From NCBI GenBank assembly GCA_028583685.1, contig JAMXIF010000032.1:730301-794300 (forward strand): 64,000 nt of DNA, in the 5' to 3' direction. Shown one piece after another: positions 52,308-63,359 of the stretch; the stretch's first letter is position 1, and every line of letters starts with the position of its first letter. Origin of the DNA: Petaurus breviceps papuanus (Eukaryota; Chordata; Mammalia; Diprotodontia; Petauridae). The notes beneath the pieces are model-generated. The model was not told the origin of the DNA. It made no database searches and was given only the letters and a program-made list of their open reading frames with translations. Both the position numbers and the translations under genes were made by a program.

Positions 52308-52850
52308 ATCTTCCTTCCTTCCTTCCTTCCTCCCTCCCTCCCTCCTNNNNNNNNNNNNNNNNNNNNNNNNNNNNNNNNNNNNNNNNNNNNNNNNNNNNNN
52401 NNNNNNNNNNNNNNNNNNNNNNNNNNNNNNNNNNNNNNNNNNNNNNNNNNNNNNNNNNNNNNNNNNNNNNNNNNNNNNNNNNNNNNNNNNNNNNNNNNNN
52501 NNNNNNNNNNNNNNNNNNNNNNNNNNNNNNNNNNNNNNNNNNNNNNNNNNNNNNNNNNNNNNNNNNNNNNNNNNNNNNNNNNNNNNNNNNNNNNNNNNNN
52601 NNNNNNNNNNNNNNNNNNNNNNNNNNNNNNNNNNNNNNNNNNNNNNNNNNNNNNNNNNNNNNNNNNNNNNNNNNNNNNNNNNNNNNNNNNNNNNNNNNNN
52701 NNNNNNNNNNNNNNNNNNNNNNNNNNNNNNNNNNNNNNNNNNNNNNCTTCCTCCCACCCTCCCTCCTTTCCTTCCTTCCTTCCTTCCTTCCTTCCTTCCT
52801 TCCTTCCTTCCTTCCTTCCTTCCTTCCTTCCTTCCTTCCTTCCTTCCATA
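52308..52850. repeat. (TTCC)n array containing an assembly gap
   Basis: (CTTC)n and (CTCC)n flank the gap on the left. A long clean (CTTC)n run of about 90 bases flanks it on the right (52765-52847). It starts at the 3' end of the SINE. Confidence 0.97.
52347..52746. other. Assembly gap, exactly 400 N
   Basis: It lies within the tetranucleotide array, so the missing sequence is probably more of the array; the true length is unknown. Confidence 0.99.
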
Positions 52851-53400
52851 TGGAGGAGGTTTTGATCTGCATTGGTGAATACTAGATCCTTATTAGTATC
52901 CTGTAAGTGGATACATTATTTGGATCCTCATTTTATATTTTCATTAGGCTAGAAATAGTTATCATTTTACATAATTATAACTTCTAGTAGTGGGAATATG
53001 AATATATGTGATTCTTCATGGAATTCATTATTTGCACTAATCAGAACCTGGTTGTACTGATGTAATAACCAATCCTGATAGATTGAAAAGGTGTATGTGC
53101 ATCGTGCATGTGTGTGTGAGTGTGTGTGTTTTTCTTCTACTTTATTTTCTGATGTTGAAAATTTGAACCTGGAATACAATTATCATAGAGTTCCTTTTTT
53201 GTGAGTTTGGTCATGTGATTTCCATTGGCCAATTAAAATTATTCTGAGTCAAAAGTCTATGAAATATGTTGGTAAGAGCACTTGGTAGCTATAAGTGTGT
53301 TGTCATCTCCTCCTCTTCCTCTATTGCCTACCTTCTCTTCCTCCTTTTCTGATTCCCTTGATGGAGGAACCTTCACAGTGAGGAAATTCCTGCTAATAGG
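52851..53400. other. Unique sequence with short TG tract
   Basis: A short GTGTGTG tract lies at 53107-53130; otherwise nothing. Confidence 0.4.
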
Positions 53401-53401
53401 T

Positions 53402-53640
53402 CACCTTTACAAAGCACTTTAAAGTTTGCAAAGACTTATACTTACATTATTCCATAAGCTCTACTACAATAATACCACCTATGAAGTAGGTGCTATTGTT
53501 TTTATAGATCAGGAACCTGGGGCCAGGAAAAGTTAAGTGACTCGCCACAGGGTCACACAGCTGGTAAATATTTGAGGCATGATTCAAAGCTAGGTCTTCC
53601 TCCATCCACGTTCAGTGTTTTGTAATAGCCTCTGCCAATG
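53402..53640 (-). mobile_element. MIR-like SINE, variant 2
   Basis: aaagcactttaaagtttgca, cctatgaagtaggtgctatt, tagatcaggaacctgggg, cacagggtcacacagctggt and agctaggtcttcctccatcc. Confidence 0.85.
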
Positions 53641-53644
53641 CAGT

Positions 53645-53805
53645 TTAGCCACTGATCTCTATTTTTTCATCTTAGAAAGTTGCCTGAGGGCCATGAAAGG
53701 ATAAAGGACTTACCTAGGGTCACCCTGCTACTATGTGTCAGAGTCAGGTCTTGAATTTAGGTCATTCCAATTCTGTGGCCCATCTCTATCCACTTTGCAA
53801 TTCTG
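53645..53805 (-). mobile_element. MIR-like SINE, variant 1, partial
   Basis: gacttacctagggtcaccct, gtgtcagagtcaggtcttga and tctatccactttgcaattct. Confidence 0.7.
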
Positions 53806-54290
53806 TCTTTCCAATTAATACCAAACCAGACCCTCCTAATTTATACATCATTAGCATACAAGTTATACCACTTGGGGATGAGTAGTTCATCCTATTTACA
53901 ACAAGGCAGCATCATAATTCATTCTGTGTTTTCTCCTCCCTTGAGTGGGCAATGGTTTCTCTTATTGAAAAGATAAAGATACTTCAAAAGTGCTTGTTAA
54001 GCATTTCTTTTTTATAACTTCTGGCTTTGGGGATGGGATAGAATTCTGTGTAAAGGCATCTACTGATCATCACAACCACATGACATCTCTGATTGTTTCC
54101 TTGATTAGAGGCATGAACTCAAAGACTCAGCCCTCTCTCTCTCTAGGCCTCTCCAGGCCAGGCAGATATCGAAGTCAGGCAAAGGGATCTGAAGGAAACT
54201 GAGACCTACAATGGAAAGCTGTTATTAGCCTCACCCCATAACCAATAACAAGGCTCTAATTTTTTTTCCTATAGCATGTTTTTAGTTGTT
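53806..54290. other. Unique sequence
   Basis: No feature recognised. Confidence 0.4.
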
Positions 54291-54292
54291 TG

Positions 54293-54410
54293 GGTCAGAG
54301 TACCTTCATATGTATTATGTCCTTGGATCTTCACACCATACCTGTATGGTAGGCACAGTAGTTATCTCCACTTGACAGAGGAGAAAATTGAGGCATAGAG
54401 AGAGGTTTTT
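54293..54410 (-). mobile_element. MIR-like SINE variant 2, partial
   Basis: tcttcacaccatacctgtat, ggtaggcacagtagttatct and gaggagaaaattgaggcata. Confidence 0.75.
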
Positions 54411-54544
54411 ACAAGTTATTTTGATGTTGCTTCTGTCATTAGAAAGTGAACTCCATGAGCCTGTAACACTTAAATCCCACCATCTGTAAGAGGCCTTCCT
54501 ACATCCTCTCACCCTCTACCACCACCACCATTGACAACAACAAC

Positions 54545-54842
54545 AATTAAAAAAAATAAAAGTTAACATTTATATAGCACTTACTATACTATATATGTAT
54601 ATATACATATATATATATATGGTAAGCACTTTATCATTATTATTGTAGTTAATCCTCACTACAAACCTGGGAGGTACATACTTTTATTTTTCCTGTTTTA
54701 CAGTTAAGGAAACTGAGGCAGAAAGCAGTTAAGTGACTTGTCCAGGGTCACACAGCTTGTAAGTGTCTGAGGTCACATTTGACCTCAGGGCTTCCTGTCT
54801 CCATGCCAGCACTCTCTATCTATTGAGCTCCTAACTGCCTAG
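54545..54842 (-). mobile_element. MIR-like SINE variant 2 with internal TA expansion
   Basis: taacatttatatagcactta then a (TA)n run at 54588-54621, taatcctcactacaaacctg, gttaaggaaactgaggcaga, gtccagggtcacacagcttg and cctaactgccta. Confidence 0.9.
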
Positions 54843-54859
54843 TTTACCTAGTCTACCCA

Positions 54860-55035
54860 ATACTAGGGACCTCCTCTGAGATTACTTCCACTTTACCATG
54901 TATATATCTTAAATGTGCATAATTGTTTGCATGTTGTTCTCCATTTCAATGGGAACTTCTCAAGGACTGTTTTTGACTCAGCACTTACCACATTACCTCA
55001 CACGTTGTAAAGAATAAATGTTTGTTGACTGACAA
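54860..55035 (+). mobile_element. L2 LINE 3' end
   Basis: cacacgttgtaaagaataaa and tgtttgttgactgac at the end, with caatgggaacttctcaagg earlier as the worn 'gtaagctccttgaggg' segment. Confidence 0.7.
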
Positions 55036-55044
55036 TACAAATTT

Positions 55045-55150
55045 GAGCAAAATAGTTGACCTCTGTGATGCCCATTTTCACCATCTATAAAATTGAGGAA
55101 CTAAATTATGCCTAAGGTCCCTTCTATTTAACATTCTATGATGCTCTGAT
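55045..55150 (+). mobile_element. MIR-like SINE variant 1, 3' part
   Basis: cccattttcaccatctataa, aattgaggaactaaattatg, cctaaggtcccttctattta and cattctatgatgctc. Confidence 0.75.
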
Positions 55151-56498
55151 TCTATATAGAGAAAGTTGAGTGCCCCCTGGGCAAAGAGGATCCTTCACAG
55201 GGTCATTATGTCCTTCTTCTTGCCTTCGTACAGGACTGTCAGTAATATCTTAGATAGATAGGCATTTTAAACAACATTCAGGAAAAGTTAGTTATTAACT
55301 TCCCTGGTTTAGTTATTAGCTAGAAGAGTTCGGTTAGCCCTTCAGGATTCTGAAGAATGGCAGTTTGGTCTGTGCACTAGATTTTAAAAGTCAGGACTGG
55401 GCATAATTGTCAACTTACTCCTTCACTTTCAGATTCTTGGAGCTTTTATAGTTGGTCTGCTTTTAAGATCTAGATGGAAAAAATACAACTAGGAAGAAAA
55501 AAAACCTTGTACATATCCATGTTCACAAAGCAACATGAATGATTTCATGCATGCTAATTATAATTATGCCACACTATTCTCAGAGCTATGCCCTTCCAGT
55601 GCTTGTTATATTTCTAAATAATAAAAATTATATTCTTTTTACTCTGCAATATAATGTACTTACACATAAAAAGCTTGATTGCAAGAAGCATTTTACCAAA
55701 ATTATTAATTTTCTAAACAAATTTCTATTCACAATCTGGGGAATCTTTTAGAACCTATGAGAAAGTTGCCATTTAGAAACTCAGTTATATATTCCACACT
55801 TTGAAAAAGGTTACCGAATAACTGTTGATGCTGTGGTGAAGCCGACCTCATTTTGCACAGTTCAGCCTTGGAACCAATTCCCATTAAAACAAAGTTTTCT
55901 AAGGTCTGAAGCAGGGCTCAACAAATTTGCTTTGGATTTAGGAGGCTGCCCAAAATTTAGGAGAAAGACACAATTCTCAGAAAAAAAAAGAAGAGAGAGA
56001 AATAGGCAACCGATTGACAATGGGCATTTCTTCTCAACCTCAGGTCCAGAACTGGAGCCCTAATTTTGGACAGGGAACATTGAGTACTGCTTCAGGGTGC
56101 CAAAATTTAGAGAGGTGTTGAAAATGCTTTTAATCTTTCAGTAAAATAAAAATAACTGAGCTTTTTATATACTTAGCAAGAGATGCTAGTTAAAATAGGA
56201 AGCTACCACAGGGCATCCCCTGAGCCCCCCAAACACTGCTCCTTTTAGGTGAAAACATCTTGGGTTCTTCTTCCATGCTCGTACCACCTAGTAAGAGCCT
56301 ACATGGGTAGCAGCCTCAGGATTTCCCAGGGCTCCGTGCTTTCTGTGGTCTCCCCAGGTCCCCAACTGAAGAAATATTTATTTTGTGCATCTTGCCCCTC
56401 ATTAAAAAATTGCAAGTATTGGTCCTGTCCAGAAGCACATAGTAACCACTAAGTTTCTATAAAAGAGTCTCAAAGATCATCTCCTCAGTGCACTCATC
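55151..56498. other. Unique sequence, about 1.35 kb
   Basis: No repeat recognised. A near-palindromic AT-rich motif, atgctaattataattatgcc, lies at 55551-55570 and resembles paired homeodomain/POU sites. Frames at 55833-56063 and 56249-56452 have no domain. Confidence 0.4.
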
Positions 56499-56825
56499 CT
56501 GCATTTCCAAACACACACTATATCTCTTACTATTCTCTCAATTCCATCCTGTCCAAAATGGAACTCTTTGTCTTCCCCTCAAATCCAACCTCTCCCTCTG
56601 ACTTCTTTATTTCTGTCACTTGCATCATTGTCCTCACAGTAATACAGATTTAAAATGTCGAGCCATCTTTTGACTCCTTGTCTCTCACGCCCAAGTGCCA
56701 ATCAATGGCTAAATCTTCCTGGTTCACTTTCCACTCTCAGCATATTATTTCCCCTCAGTCCAATTTATCACTTTTCTCTTAAACTCTTGTAATAGTCTCT
56801 TAACTGTTGTGCCTATTTCCAGTCT

Positions 56826-57055
56826 ATTTTTTAAAATTACTTTTTAATTAAACATTTCTTTTCTTTCACTTTGCCCATGGAAAAAAAAAAGAAAAACAAA
56901 ACCAAAACTCCTATGCATAGTCAAGGAAAACAAATTCCCATATTGGCTACGACCCCAAAATGTGTGTCTTACTGTGTACCTTGAGTCTATTCCATCTTGT
57001 CACGAGATGGCTAGCCTTCTCTATTGTTGATCTTCTGGAACTGTGGTTAGCCATT
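56826..57055 (-). mobile_element. L1-like 3' fragment inserted in the L2
   Basis: attaaacatttcttttcttt, aaaacaaattcccatattgg, ccccaaaatgtgtgtcttac, gagtctattccatcttgtca and ctggaactgtggttagcc. Same family as 13385-13580. Confidence 0.6.
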
Positions 57056-57413
57056 GTTTTGATAAGAACTCCAATCTATTTTTTACATTACAACTCATGT
57101 CATTTTTATCCTCTACTACTGTGTCCACATCACACTTAATGCTCATTTCCTGTGGATTAAAGTATAAATTCTTTAAGTTTACATTCACAGTCCTCTACAG
57201 CCTACCTTACAGCTTTATTTCACACTACTCTTCCCTTCCATGCTTTCTGTTTCAGACAAATTGGACTCCTTATCCATCACTTGCTATCCCTTGTCTTCAT
57301 GCCTTTGCTCATGCCATGCCTCCAATCCTGTACCTATTGGAAATCTTCCCTTCCTTCAAAGCCCACATCAGAAGCTACTTCTAGTGTGTTTTCCCCTGCC
57401 GTCCCATCTGGGG

Positions 57414-57636
57414 GTTAGGGAGCAGATAGATGGCACTGTGGTAGACAGAGCATTGGGCAGACCTGTGTTCAAGTATGTTCTCAGACCCATCTGGCCATAT
57501 GACCTACAATGTGTAAATAGAAGACAGTAATAGCACCTACCTCCCAGGGTTGTTGTGATAGATAATCATTGCAAAACACTTAGCACAGTGCCTGGCACAT
57601 GGGAAGCACTGTGTAAATGTTGCTGTTGCTGTTACC
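57414..57636 (+). mobile_element. MIR-like SINE variant 2 inserted in the L2
   Basis: gatggcactgtggtagacag, cagacctgtgttcaagtatg, gcacctacctcccagggttg, cttagcacagtgcctggcac and atgttgctgttgctgttacc. Confidence 0.85.
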
Positions 57637-58104
57637 TGGGAGTGTTTCCTTCTTCCTCTAATTTCCTTGTACTTTTCCTCTGTACTTAAATTCTGTTTTA
57701 TATCATAGTTTTTTGTGCACTTATCTCCACATTAAACAGTAAACCCATTGAAGACAGGCCTTATTGTTTCCTACCCTTATATCCCTAGCACCAAGGACAA
57801 TAGCCTGCATTTTGTAGCACTTAATATTAAATGTTACTTGCATTAGATTCACCCTGGCCTTCATGCTTTCCAGGCCATATATCTTCCGATGCACTTTACC
57901 TTCTTCTACTTTACAGAGAGCAAGGGGGAGTCTGAATTGAGGAGTTCTGAGAGAGGTCCCCATATAACCTCTCTGAGGGCAGACACTCTTTTGCCTTTCA
58001 GACTTCGGTACCTGGAATGGTACCTGGCTCATAGGGACTGAAGCTGGAACGAGACCTGTTTTTCTCTGATAGAGGAAACTTACAGAGGAGGAAAGTCCCT
58101 TCAC

Positions 58105-58270
58105 CAGCCTAAGTTGGCTTGCTCTGCAACTTAGTTTTACAGAGTTGCCCAGAACACTGAGAAGTTAAATAATTTGCCCAGGGTCACACAGCCAGTAAGC
58201 GTCAGAGGAAAGACTTAAATTCAGATCTTCCTGGCTACAAGGCCAGTTCTCTGTCCACTGCGCCACCATA
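58105..58270 (-). mobile_element. MIR-like SINE head region, antisense
   Basis: agaagttaaataatttgccc, agggtcacacagccagtaag, cgtcagaggaaagactta, cagatcttcctggctacaag and tgtccactgcgccacc. The left part differs from variants 1 and 2 and may be another subfamily. Confidence 0.8.
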
Positions 58271-58274
58271 ACCT

Positions 58275-58325
58275 TTGCCCTGTACTTGGCAGGTATGTAA
58301 TGCTTGTTGGATTGAATTGAATTGT
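58275..58325 (+). mobile_element. L2/MIR 3' tail
   Basis: gccctgtacttggcaggtat and gtaatgcttgttggattga. Confidence 0.6.
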
Positions 58326-58955
58326 GTCAGTGTAAGGGGTTAGGGTGTCTTGTTATTAAATTAGTATGAAATTAGAAGCTAAAAGACCAAAGTGCACTTC
58401 TGTCATTTCAGGTCAGAGCTCAACAAAATGCTAGGGGCCAAAAGGCAGGCCTCTTAGTGACCGAACACCTGGGATTTGGTCAAGCTCTGGTCTACAGGGA
58501 GCTGTTTCCCGAGTTGTTCAGTGATATTAAGAGCCATAAGAAAACAGCCTGCATTCATATTCTGAGGCATAAGATCCTAGAACAGCATCGGGAATGCTGC
58601 AGCATCCTCGTGCCCATCCAGATGGGAAGAATGCTCGTGGTCGAACACCAGATAACCCTCGTGCTTGGGAGAACATTTATTCCCTTATTATCTAGTTCTT
58701 CCAAGAGTTATCCTGGTATCTTCCAAGGAGTTACAAAGGAAAATGGCCTTTGTTGCCAAGGGACTGTAAAGGAGCAGCCCCTAGAGAGATAGTGCAAAGG
58801 GTGCTGGGGGATGGTTCTCTTTAGGGCAGTGTTACTCTCTCTTCTCCACTCCTCCTTCCTATGCAGGGGGACACTTTCGTTTCTCTCCTCTTTGAATTAA
58901 AAAGGATGAGCAGGCTTCTGCAAAGTGACAGGGAGGTTTCAGTAGATTAGCTATA
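58326..58955. other. Unique sequence with an unexplained open frame
   Basis: A 111-residue plus frame at 58457-58792 (MTEHLGFGQALVYRELFPEL start) lies in relatively CpG-containing DNA and overlaps no repeat I recognise. I see no domain, splice context or upstream signal. It may be chance or a worn pseudogene. Confidence 0.3.
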
Positions 58956-58957
58956 AG

Positions 58958-59345
58958 GGTCCTTTGGCTATTCTCAAGAAGCTTACATACAATGTGGTGG
59001 GTGATACAGCATGCAAATAACTAAGGAAAAACAAGACATATATACCAGATAAACTGGAAATAATGTCGGGCGAAGGCACTCATATTAAGAAGACCTGGGA
59101 AAGGTTTCCTGAATGAAATGGGACTTTAGCTGAAACTTGAAGGAAGCCAGGGGAGGGAAAGGTCGGAAGGTAGAACTGAGAAGCAAGAGAGTTGTAGGCA
59201 TGGGTGATAGTCAGTGAAAAAATTCCTGTTACTGGAGTGTCTTATGTGAGGAACAGCAATGAAGTCAATGTCTAGGAATCAAAGAGTAAATGGAAGAGAA
59301 TACCATGATCAGGAAGTCTCCATTAGGCAGATGCTTTGGACAAAC
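58958..59345 (-). mobile_element. L2 LINE 3' coding region, antisense
   Basis: ttctcaagaagcttacatac, gataaactggaaataatgtc, ctgggaaaggtttcctgaat, tttagctgaaacttgaagga, gtaggcatgggtgatagtca and cttatgtgaggaacagcaat. These invert the L2 C-terminal coding sequence. Confidence 0.85.
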
Positions 59346-60450
59346 TGCTTTGGGGAAAGGGAGGATCTGCGGTAATCATGAGCCACCAGAGAGAAGGGGT
59401 AGGTACTGCTACAGAATTTCACGTCTTCCACTAGCCTGGCACTGAGTATGGAGCCACCCAGAACATGGTTTTGAGTTTGTTTCAAATCCTGGATCTTTTC
59501 CAGATATCAAGGAATATCCGAAGTGCTGCCCACATCCCTTCTGATGCTGTGGAGTCTCTGCCAGCATTACTGCTTTGGAATCATTTTTTTTTTTCATTGA
59601 GAGAGAGAGTCCACAGGAGGAAAACCAAAGAGGCCCCTCTGTTAGGATGTCAGGGAGTTTGATTAAAAATGTGTTGGCCTAAACACCATTGTTTTCCTTG
59701 CATTTGTTAAGTGATGTTAGGTATTACTGGTGGTTTGGACAAACATTACTTACTGTGAATATTTTGCCCTCTTATGAGTTACCTTGTCCCCTTTTTCTCC
59801 CCCTTCTTCATAGTAAGTGTGCTAAAGTAATGATTCCAAGTCTTTTCCACACTGTAGTACGCTTTCATTTGGCTAGTATACTTCTGGGAGAGCAGTTGGC
59901 CACACTCGTCCTCCTTACAACTGGAATGATGGTCACTACTGATTTCATGCCCACTAACCACCCTCCCTTGAGTCCATCCCTGAGCTGAGTTTCCTTTGGG
60001 GAAGGGCAGGACAGAAGCATGGAATGATAGAGGTTCCAGAGGACGCATCGGTGCAATCCGTCCCCTACAGCTCTGTAGACTAGAAGGGCCAGAACTGCGA
60101 GTAAACAGCACTTGCCACAAAGCATCATCTGAGAAACAGTGACCTAGGGCATCTTCATCACTCAGTGACTCTCTTGTCCTCATCCTTCCAACAGCAGACA
60201 GCCTTTTCATAACTGTCCAACATTAGTCTCCCTGAAGCTACTGACTTCGCATTTAGGTGTTGTAAGTGTCATGGGAAGAGAAGTCAACAATCCAAGCCCT
60301 CAATGATCAAGTAGTCAATGTATACGTAAATATTGAACATCTCTATGCCAAGTACAGAATCCAAGGATGTTTTAAAGCCCTTTCTTTCATAGTATAAAGT
60401 GGCTGTGTTGGGAGCTGTCTTTGCTATTCTATATCTTATAGTCTGAGAGG
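59346..60450. other. Unique sequence, about 1.1 kb
   Basis: No repeat recognised. A 143-residue minus frame (59779-60210) and shorter overlapping frames show no domain. Confidence 0.4.
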
Positions 60451-60451
60451 A

Positions 60452-60572
60452 TTAGCTTAGGACATTGAGGGATGAAGTGACTAGCATAGGGCCATATAGA
60501 CATTATGTTTCAGAGGCATCACTTGAACCCATAACCTTCTTACTCCAGGGCCACTAAGCTAAGTTGCTGCTA
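60452..60572 (-). mobile_element. MIR-like SINE fragment
   Basis: gaagtgactagcatagggcc, gaggcatcacttgaaccca and cttactccagggccactaag. Confidence 0.7.
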
Positions 60573-61156
60573 TAAAGAATTTCATTCATTGTTCTTAATA
60601 GGTTAACTCAGTTTATTTCTGTAGGAACTCAGGAGAGACATATCTCAATGTCTAAATTGATCTGCTTCTAGACAACCAACTATATAAGTTTGAAAGAGTC
60701 TGTATCCCACCCCTGATCCCCTCCCCCCAGATTTCCTCTCTTACCAGTACCAAAGAGCCTAAATTTTTTACTAGAGTTTTATTTTGTTGTTATTGTTGCT
60801 GTTTTTATTATTAAGTATTAATTAACTAAGTGTATTCTCTAGGAGTTCCATCTTAAAATGCACATAAGGGGAAGGAGAAGGGGGAACACATTGATCCATC
60901 ATCAACCAATAACATCTTAGTGTGAAATAGTTTATCAGGTTATTCTCTAATGTGTTACCTAGTAGCAAGCAGGCCCCTAAAGGGACTTGGGGAGAAAGAG
61001 CTAGGGAAGAGGGAAGGAAAGGTCCTGAGCATGAAGTTGGGGTCAGAGAAAATAGACCTGGCTGAGACTATGTCAACTAGGGGAGTCCTGGGAAGTTAGG
61101 GACCAACATGGGGACAGCCATGACGATAGATTACAGACAATTTGCTGATATAGGAA
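60573..61156. other. Unique sequence
   Basis: A short TTGTTGTTATTG tract lies near 60785; otherwise nothing. Confidence 0.4.
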
Positions 61157-61157
61157 C

Positions 61158-61321
61158 TTTTTTTTTTGCTTTTTTTGGAAGGGGGGGCAGGGCAATTGGG
61201 GTTAAGTGACTTGCCCAAGAATCCACAGCTAGTAAGTGTTAAATGTCTGAGGTCGCCTTTGAACTCAGGTCCTCCTGACTCCAGGGTCAGTGCTCTATTC
61301 ATTGCGCCACCTAGCTGCCCC
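61158..61321 (-). mobile_element. Type A SINE, antisense, well preserved
   Basis: T run, ggcagggcaattggggttaa, gtgacttgcccaagaatcca, cagctagtaagtgttaaatg, aactcaggtcctcctgactc, tctattcattgcgccaccta and gctgccc. Confidence 0.96.
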
Positions 61322-61391
61322 TCCAGGGACTCTTAATACTGATGAAATCACAGTCCCTGAACAAAAGAAAACCCACCATAAACTTACAATG

Positions 61392-61622
61392 AGTACAGAG
61401 ACAGACCTGGAGTCAGGAAGACCTATGTTCAGATATCGATCAGATGCATACTACCCGTGAAACCTTGGACAAGTCATTGCTTCCTTATTTTCCTCATTGG
61501 TAAGGTATAAATAATAACACCTGCCTTCCAGAGTTGTCATGAGGCTCAAATGAGCTAATATATGTAAAATGCTTTGCAAAACTTAAGAGTGATGCATAAA
61601 TGCTAGCTATCATTATTGTCAT
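61392..61622 (+). mobile_element. MIR-like SINE, variant 2
   Basis: gacctggagtcaggaagacc, cttggacaagtcattgcttc, aataacacctgccttccaga, gttgtcatgaggctcaaatg, gctttgcaaaacttaagag and aatgctagctatcattatt. Confidence 0.92.
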
Positions 61623-61639
61623 TTCTAGATAATTATTTA

Positions 61640-61882
61640 ACTTTAAAAAAAACATTTTTGCATGTATTAATTCATTTTTATCACTAAAATAACTTTGCAA
61701 GGTAGGTGAGAGCAAGGAATTATTTTTATTCCTTACTCTTTCCTGCATTGCAAAATCATTTTAGGGATAAGTAAACTGAGACTTAGAGGGATTTTATGAC
61801 TTTGTCAGGGGCTGAGTGAACATGTTAGAACTAAACTTGAACTGAGGCCTCCTGACTGACATAGTCACTGAGGCAACCAAAT
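61640..61882 (-). mobile_element. MIR-like SINE, variant 2
   Basis: aactttgcaaggtaggtgag, ggataagtaaactgagactt, aacttgaactgaggcctcct and gactgacatagtcactg. Confidence 0.75.
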
Positions 61883-61944
61883 AAATTTTCCCCTTGTTGC
61901 CAGTTCAGAAGTTTCTTTCTGAGAGGACACGGAGAAGGGGCTTG

Positions 61945-62062
61945 TTTGTCTTCCACATTAAAATATGAGTTCCTTGAGGGTAGAGATGACATTTTTTGCC
62001 TTTTTTGTATCTCAAGCACTTAGCACAGTGCCTGAAATATGGTAAGCATTAAAAAAAAAAAA
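61945..62062 (+). mobile_element. L2 LINE 3' end
   Basis: aaaatatgagttccttgagg, gtagagatgacattttttgc, gcacttagcacagtgcctga and atatggtaagcattaaaa. Confidence 0.85.
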
Positions 62063-62157
62063 GCTGAGTGACCAGTAAGTAACTTTTACATCTCAGTCTC
62101 ATGGTGCTTTGCTAGTGCAGGCTGGCCCGGGGGCATCCTTCCACCCTTCCCAGGAAG

Positions 62158-62202
62158 AGTGTGTGTGTGTGTGTGTATGTATGTGTGTGTGTGTGTGTGT
62201 GT
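62158..62202. repeat. (GT)n microsatellite
   Basis: GT units interrupted by two GTAT units. Confidence 0.97.
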
Positions 62203-62646
62203 TAACATTTCCCGAATGACTGGACTCATCTCTTTCCTTGAACTCCCAGTTTCCTGTCTTGGAACTATAATAAAGACAAATTTGAGAAGTAATGAATGAG
62301 GAATCAATCCTTGTAGAGCAATGAAATTTATTGTGGCTTAACTAATCTGGTACCATTTATGCATGCTGCCTGCCTTCCCCACCATCGGATGACTAATTGA
62401 TAACTAATTTCCTCAATTTGTAGTTCATTACTTATTTTAACAGAGAAGCTTATACCTAACTCTATGAATCAAAAAGGCTCCACGAAATCAATGAAGATAT
62501 TACTTGCCCGGATTTTTGACAAATCATCTACCCGTTTCCAGGGTCAGCTAGGTCTATAAGGACAATGGACATCTTTTGATGTGCTCTGCCTAAGGAAGAT
62601 CAGGAGCCTCTTTGTGGGGAATTGGAAGTGTGTGAGAGAAATCACG
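62203..62646. promoter_or_regulatory. Candidate conserved noncoding element
   Basis: 62300-62580 has no recognised repeat and contains actaattgataactaattt, gttcattacttatttta and taccatttatgcatgc, homeodomain/POU-like cores. Conservation is inferred only. Confidence 0.33.
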
Positions 62647-62647
62647 G

Positions 62648-62862
62648 GGCCATAAACACAGAGCTGGAAACAACATGAATATAGAAAGTATCTCACCTAC
62701 TCCAATTCCCTCATGCTATAGGTGAAGAAGCTTAGTCCCAGGGAATTAAAGAGTTGCTGAGGGTGACACAGGTAGTAAGGGAGGTACGGGAGAAGGAAGG
62801 ATTTGAATCCAGGACCTCTGGTTCCAGAAACAGTGGTCTTTCCATTGACCCATGCTGCTTCC
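62648..62862 (-). mobile_element. MIR-like SINE, variant 1
   Basis: cacctactccaattccctca, gctgagggtgacacaggtag, gaaggatttgaatccaggac, ctctggttccagaaac and ccatgctgcttcccc. Confidence 0.85.
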
Positions 62863-62867
62863 CCTTT

Positions 62868-62975
62868 AAGAAAACTGAAGCCCAAGGAGATTCAGTGATT
62901 TGACCAAGGTCACAGAAGTAGCAAGTGCCCTAGGTCCTGGGAACCTCAACTTTTGCCTCTTTGTCCAGGCCATTT
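62868..62975 (-). mobile_element. MIR-like SINE fragment
   Basis: gaaaactgaagcccaaggag, attcagtgatttgaccaagg and tcacagaagtagcaagtgcc. Same strand as the preceding copy. Confidence 0.7.
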
Positions 62976-63034
62976 ATTACGTAGGTGAGCAAGGAATCCA
63001 TCTTTGACTCAGCCATGTATTTCTAGGCATTTCT

Positions 63035-63240
63035 CTAGAGAGTGGCCCAGTGGAAAGAACACTGCTTATAGCATCAGGGGACCTGAGTTCAAATCCTCCT
63101 TCAGATATTTACTACCTAAATGACCTCAAACAAGTCATATATCTCCTTTGACTTCTGTTTCCTCATTGTAAGATGAAAGGATTGAGTTAGATGACCACTG
63201 AATTCCCTCCAAGCTCTGTATCTTTAATCCTATGATCTAG
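63035..63240 (+). mobile_element. MIR-like SINE, variant 1
   Basis: gtggcccagtggaaagaaca, ggggacctgagttcaaatcc, ttctgtttcctcattgtaag, gagttagatgaccactgaat and ttaatcctatgatctag. Confidence 0.9.
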
Positions 63241-63359
63241 GGTCCAAAGGGAATATCCCATGGACTTGATAAGCTCGAGATGTTTTTCCAAGCTTCCATC
63301 GACAAGAAGAACAAGGACTTAGTAGTGCCAGGGCTCATCTATACCTATTTCTGATGCCG

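Larger units (their letters stand above)
56500..57840 (+). mobile_element. L2 LINE, C-terminal coding and 3' end, split by two insertions
   Basis: L2 pieces at 56500-56825, 57060-57412 and 57640-57840. The second reads acagtcctctacagcctacc, cagctttatttcacactact, catgcctttgctcatgccat and cttccttcaaagcccacatc. The third ends with attaaacagtaaacccattg, aagacaggccttattg and gcacttaatattaaatg. Confidence 0.75.

Noticed and set aside
52208-52885. Frames across the second N gap with KEGR or PSFL repeats
   Set aside because: Translations of the TTCC array and the gap.
59779-60210. 143-residue minus-strand frame
   Set aside because: No recognisable domain, and overlapping frames of similar length occur on both strands as expected by chance.
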